Positions 14,684-17,597 of a DNA stretch of 17,597 bases are shown piece by piece. Under the pieces are notes generated by a model. It was not told the DNA's origin. It was given only the letters and a program-made list of their open reading frames with translations, and made no database searches. Every line of letters begins with the position of its first letter. The first letter of the stretch is position 1. The stretch covers positions 1 through 17,597 of the forward strand of contig JAEWIV010000151.1 in the NCBI GenBank assembly GCA_023386865.1. Direction: 5' to 3'. This DNA is from Pseudomonadota bacterium (GTDB lineage Bacteria > Pseudomonadota > Alphaproteobacteria > Reyranellales > Reyranellaceae). Both the position numbers and the translations under genes were made by a program.

Positions 14684-15583
14684 ATGATGCTCAGACGCCA
14701 CTTCCTGGCGGCCGCGGCGCCGCTTGCCGCGCTGCCCGCCCTCGCGCAGGCCAGGCCCAAGGTCGTGGCGACCTTCTCGATCCTGGGCGACCTGGTGGCC
14801 GAGGTCGCTGGCGATCGCATCGAGCTTGCCGTGCTGGTCGGCGCCGACATCGACGCCCACACCTACCAGCCCAAGCCGGCCGACGCGCGCGCGCTCGCCT
14901 CGGCGCAGGCCCTGGTGAGCAACGGGCTTGGTTACGAAGGCTGGATGGATCGCCTGGCGAAGGCCGCTCCCTTCAGGGGCCGCGCCATCGTGGCGACGGC
15001 GGGCGTCGCCACGCTGCAAGCCGCGCCGACGCCCGGCCACGCCCATGCGCATGGTCGCGATCCGCACTGCTGGCAGGATGCCGGCCGCGTCAGGCTTTAT
15101 GTCGGCAACATCGTCGAGGGCCTGACGGCGGCCGACGCAGCGAACGCGGCGTTCTATCGTGAGCGCGGGCAGGCCTACCACAGGCGGCTCGCGGACCTCG
15201 ACCGATGGATCAAGGGCGAGATCGCCAAGGTGCCGGACGCGCAGCGGCGCGCCATCACGGCGCACGATTCGTTCCGCTATTTCACGGCGGCCTACGGCGT
15301 GCAGTTCTTCGCGCCGCGCGGCTTCACCACCGAAAGCGAGCCGTCGGCCAAGGACGTGGCGGCGCTGATCCGCCAAGTGCGCGAGCAGAAGATCAGGGCG
15401 CTGTTCGTCGAGAACATGAGCAACCCCGGCCTGATCGACCAGATCGCACGCGAGTCGGGCGCCGTGGTCGGGCCGCGGCTGTACAGCGATGCGCTGTCGG
15501 CGCCGGGTGGGCCCGCATCGACCTACGAGGCGATGATGCGCCACAACGTGACGGCCCTGGTCGCGGGGATGATGAAGAACTGA
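14684..15583 (+). CDS. Metal (zinc/manganese) ABC transporter substrate-binding protein
   Basis: The 299-residue protein is a cluster A-I (TroA/ZnuA/AztC-type) periplasmic metal-binding protein. A signal peptide (MMLRRHFLAAAAPLAALPAL, cut after AQA) contains RRHFL, close to a twin-arginine motif. Metal ligands by family position are H59 (DAHTYQP), H128 (DPHCWQD), the His of AHDSFRY near 194 and the Asp of LYSDALS near 273. A short His-rich loop (GHAHAHG, about 118-124) precedes H128 and is typical of zinc-binding members. The membrane and ATPase components are not in the window on this strand. ATG at 14684 and 14687 are equally possible starts. Confidence 0.92.
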   Translation: MMLRRHFLAAAAPLAALPALAQARPKVVATFSILGDLVAEVAGDRIELAVLVGADIDAHTYQPKPADARALASAQALVSNGLGYEGWMDRLAKAAPFRGRAIVATAGVATLQAAPTPGHAHAHGRDPHCWQDAGRVRLYVGNIVEGLTAADAANAAFYRERGQAYHRRLADLDRWIKGEIAKVPDAQRRAITAHDSFRYFTAAYGVQFFAPRGFTTESEPSAKDVAALIRQVREQKIRALFVENMSNPGLIDQIARESGAVVGPRLYSDALSAPGGPASTYEAMMRHNVTALVAGMMKN

Positions 15584-15589
15584 CCGCCG

Positions 15590-15646
15590 TCATCCCGACC
15601 GGCGCCGAGCGCAGCGAGGCGGAGTGGGCGCCTGCGCTCGGGATGA
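15590..15646. terminator. REP-like hairpin between convergent genes
   Basis: TCATCCCGA (15590-15598) pairs perfectly with TCGGGATGA (15638-15646), enclosing a GC-rich core with GGCGCC-type sub-stems. It lies between the stops of the metal-binding protein gene and folD, seven bases from the first and eight from the second, and could stop transcription from both sides. Sequences of this form (tCATCCCGAgcg) are commonly repeated between genes in alphaproteobacteria. Confidence 0.6.
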
Positions 15647-15654
15647 TGCGAAGG

Positions 15655-16557
15655 CTAGATCGCCACGAACGGCAGGCCGGCGGACTTCCGGGCTTCCTGC
15701 AGCGTGTTGTACATCAGGCACGCCACCGTCATCGGCCCGACGCCGCCCGGCACGGGCGTGATATGGCCGGCGACCGGCCGGGCTTCGGCAAAGGCGACGT
15801 CGCCGACCAGGCGCGTCTTGCCGTCGCCCGCGGGCACGCGATTGATGCCGACGTCGACCACCGTGGCGCCGGGCTTGATCCAGTCGCCGCGCACGAACTC
15901 GGGCTTGCCGATCGCCGCCACCACGATGTCGGCCCGACGGGTCAGCGCCGGCAGGTCGCGGGTGCGCGAATGGGTGATGGTCACCGTGCAGTCGGCGCGC
16001 AGCAGGAGCTGCGCCACCGGACGGCCGACCAGGTTCGAGCGGCCGATCACCACGGCATGCAGGCCGCTCAGCGACGGCAGCGCATCGGCCAACAGCATCG
16101 ACACGCCGAGCGGCGTGCACGGCACCGGAAAGGCGAGCGGCCCGCCCGGCGTCACCGTGCCCAGCCGGCCGACATTCAGCGGATGGAAGCCATCGACGTC
16201 CTTGGCCGGATCGACGGCCAAAAGCACCTTCGCGGTGTCGATGTGCCTGGGCAGCGGCAGCTGCACCAGGATGCCGTGCACGCTCTTGTCGCCGTTCAGC
16301 CGGCCGATCAGCTCGAGCAGCTCGGCCTCGGTCGTGCTCCCGGGCAGGCGATGATCGAAGCTCGCCATGCCGAGCTCGGCCGCGAGCTTGCCCTTGCTGC
16401 GCACATAGACCTGGCTCGCCGGATCCTCGCCGATCAGCACCGTCGCCAGCCCAGGCTTGGGGCCGCCCTCGGCGATCAATGCTTCGACGCCGGCGGCGAC
16501 GCGCTTGCGCAGGCCGGCTGCATAGGCCTTGCCGTCCATGAGTTTCGCTTCAGCCAT
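15655..16557 (-). CDS. folD: Bifunctional methylenetetrahydrofolate dehydrogenase / cyclohydrolase (FolD)
   Basis: The 300-residue cytosolic enzyme interconverts 5,10-methylene-, methenyl- and 10-formyl-tetrahydrofolate with NADP. Catalytic Y51 and K55 stand in YVRSKGK; further FolD marks are the DVDGFHPLNVGRL loop, PCTPLGV, the NADP-binding GRSNLVGRPVA, and the closing PVPGGVGPMTVACLMYNT. The start at 16557 (MAEAKLMDGK) gives the usual length; the frame stays open to 16602, but that part lies within the DUF167 gene. It overlaps the DUF167 stop by eight bases, so it belongs to a YggT-DUF167-FolD operon, an order found in many alphaproteobacteria. Confidence 0.96.
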   Translation of the reverse strand: MAEAKLMDGKAYAAGLRKRVAAGVEALIAEGGPKPGLATVLIGEDPASQVYVRSKGKLAAELGMASFDHRLPGSTTEAELLELIGRLNGDKSVHGILVQLPLPRHIDTAKVLLAVDPAKDVDGFHPLNVGRLGTVTPGGPLAFPVPCTPLGVSMLLADALPSLSGLHAVVIGRSNLVGRPVAQLLLRADCTVTITHSRTRDLPALTRRADIVVAAIGKPEFVRGDWIKPGATVVDVGINRVPAGDGKTRLVGDVAFAEARPVAGHITPVPGGVGPMTVACLMYNTLQEARKSAGLPFVAI

Positions 16558-16873
16558 CTCTGCCCACCGAGTCCCTTGTCCATTCGACGATCTTCGCCGC
16601 AAGCAGCGCGGGCTCGCCGGCGATGCTCAAGACCTTGTCACGTGACGTCGCCCCGCGCGTCACCGCAAAGGCCGACTTCGGCAGCCGCCAGGCCGCGGCA
16701 AGCAGGTCGATCACGGCGGCATTGGCCCTGCCGTCTTCGGCCGGCGCCGTCACCTGGGCCTTGAGCGCGCCGTCGACGCAAGCGAGCGCGGTGCGGCGGG
16801 CGCGTGGCTGGGCGCGCACTTCGACCGTCACGCCCGTGCCGGTGCGTCGCAGGAACACCGGATCGTCCGACAC
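16550..16873 (-). CDS. DUF167 (YggU-family) protein
   Basis: The 107-residue protein matches DUF167: VTVEVRAQPRARRTALACVD, then LKAQVTAPAEDGRANAAVID, LLAAAWRLPKSAFAVTRGAT and SRDKVLSIAG. Function is unknown. The start is GTG at 16873, four bases after the YggT stop, without a visible ribosome site, so translation is probably coupled to YggT. Confidence 0.92.
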   Translation of the reverse strand: MSDDPVFLRRTGTGVTVEVRAQPRARRTALACVDGALKAQVTAPAEDGRANAAVIDLLAAAWRLPKSAFAVTRGATSRDKVLSIAGEPALLAAKIVEWTRDSVGRDG

Positions 16874-16877
16874 GCGG

Positions 16878-17159
16878 CTAGAACAAGATGTAGTTCGCGA
16901 TGAAGTGCTGGATGACGATGATCAGCAGCAGGGCGACGACCGGCGAGATGTCGATGCCGCCGAGGTTCGGCAGAAGGCGGCGGATCGGCCGCAGCACCGG
17001 CTCGGTGACGCGATAGAGCAGGTCGACGACCACGCGGATGAACTGGTTGCGCACGTTGACGACGCCGAATGCGACCAGCCAGCTCATGATGGCGCTGGCA
17101 ATGATGATGGCCGAATAGATGTCGAGAATTTTCAAGATCAGCTGGCCTGCCGACATCAT
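16878..17159 (-). CDS. YggT-family integral membrane protein
   Basis: The 93-residue protein has two hydrophobic segments, about residues 8-33 and 72-91, around the family signature LLYRVTEPVLRPIRRLLPNLGGIDISP. YggT proteins sit in the inner membrane and are linked by some work to osmotic or cell-division functions. Two adjacent ATGs (17159 and 17156) are possible; AGAGG is two and five bases upstream of them, which favours 17156. It is the first gene of a three-gene operon with DUF167 and folD. Confidence 0.93.
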   Translation of the reverse strand: MMSAGQLILKILDIYSAIIIASAIMSWLVAFGVVNVRNQFIRVVVDLLYRVTEPVLRPIRRLLPNLGGIDISPVVALLLIIVIQHFIANYILF

Positions 17160-17257
17160 TGCCTCTCTGAATCGCTGCCGGCAGGTCGCCGGCCGGGCAC
17201 CCTACTCGGCGGGTAATGTCGATCACAAGCCAATTTCCCGGCCGATTTGCCGCCTGA

Positions 17258-17597
17258 TCACGCCCTCGACAGGGCCAATTCGACCGTGCCGACGTGAATG
17301 ACACGGGCCGCGCTGATATCGCGCGGACCGTGCTCGGGCAAAAGCCGGGCGCCGTCGATCCGCGTGCCGCCCGGCGTGCCGAGATCCTCCAGGCCGAGCC
17401 GGCCGCCCGAGACGAACAGGCGGGCATGCGGCTGGCCGACCGTCGGATCGGGCACGGAAAGCTCGTTGGCCTGCTGGGCAGCGCCGCCGGTCAGCACATA
17501 GGCGGGTTGTGCGCCGTCCATCGACAGCGCCACAGGGCCGCCCGCCGAAAGGCCGCTCAGCCGCCAGGGGCGCCGGTCGGCCAGGGCGGCCGGTGGC
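17258..17597 (-). CDS. FHA-domain protein, partial (N-terminus off the right edge)
   Basis: The frame is open to the window edge; only the C-terminal 112 residues are seen. They hold an FHA phosphothreonine-binding domain: ANELSVPDPTVGQPHARLFV (the usual S-x-x-HA is here V-G-Q-P-HA), GRLGLEDLGTPGGTRIDGAR and the closing strand RVIHVGTVELALSRA. The Ser before HA in the loop that holds the phosphate is replaced by Gly, and GR is replaced by AN, so phosphopeptide binding is doubtful. GTG at 17533 could start a short version, but the preceding codons (RPWRLSGLSAGGP) read like protein, so a longer protein is more likely. Confidence 0.82.
   Translation of the reverse strand, partial: PPAALADRRPWRLSGLSAGGPVALSMDGAQPAYVLTGGAAQQANELSVPDPTVGQPHARLFVSGGRLGLEDLGTPGGTRIDGARLLPEHGPRDISAARVIHVGTVELALSRA

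Noticed and set aside
15205..16764. Plus-strand frame of 519 codons
   Set aside because: It crosses the metal-binding protein gene and lies antisense to folD and DUF167; no ribosome site and no motif.

Overview
The window looks like alphaproteobacterial chromosome. It carries two exact copies of the alphaproteobacterial LexA box (GTTC-N7-GTTC), the right-hand third is very GC-rich, and that third holds ordinary housekeeping genes. A tRNA-Gly(GCC) gene on the minus strand (13122-13196) separates two kinds of DNA. To its right lies what looks like core genome: rfbA/rmlA, a YbaK/ProX editing protein, a periplasmic metal-binding protein, folD, a DUF167 protein, a YggT membrane protein and a partial FHA protein. 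To its left, on the 3' side of the tRNA, lies about 12 kb of less GC-rich accessory DNA packed with defence-type genes. The 3' end of a tRNA gene is a usual integration site, so this side may be a genomic island whose far end is outside the window. No integrase gene is visible.

Region by region. At 1-485 a membrane-anchored protein of unknown function runs off the left edge; its promoter carries a LexA box. At 742-3738 (minus strand) there is a CBASS operon: an HNH-SAVED effector (Cap5), a cGAS/DncV-like nucleotidyltransferase (CD-NTase) and an E2-like protein with a SEC-C zinc motif at its C-terminus. Divergent from it, at 3849-5090, is an XRE repressor plus ImmA/IrrE metallopeptidase pair that matches the CapH/CapP regulators, which switch CBASS on after DNA damage. 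Immediately after it comes a trypsin-like serine peptidase gene broken by one in-frame TAA. At 5957-6778 (minus) is a proteasome/HslV-like Ntn-hydrolase that keeps the Gly-Thr processing site and the Asp17 and Lys33 equivalents. At 6872-9202 is an AbiE operon (AbiEi antitoxin, AbiEii nucleotidyltransferase toxin) with a third, overlapping gene that resembles a ParB-type domain. Converging on it from the right, 9199-11115, is a two-gene operon of a GhoS-like small protein and a TIGR04141/DUF6119 protein. At 11600-12750 two SRAP (HMCES/YedK-like) genes diverge from a shared LexA box; the right-hand one has a single-base frameshift and no catalytic Cys.

How the parts may work together (inference). 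DNA damage recurs on the left side: two LexA boxes, a CapH/CapP pair and a SRAP abasic-site protein. Proteolysis recurs too: a metallopeptidase, a trypsin-like peptidase and a Thr-type Ntn-hydrolase lie within about 2.6 kb. The most novel items are the proteasome-like gene beside AbiE, the SEC-C-tailed CBASS E2 with a cyclase that does not end in Gly, the ParB-like third gene of AbiE, and the LexA-controlled membrane protein at the left edge.
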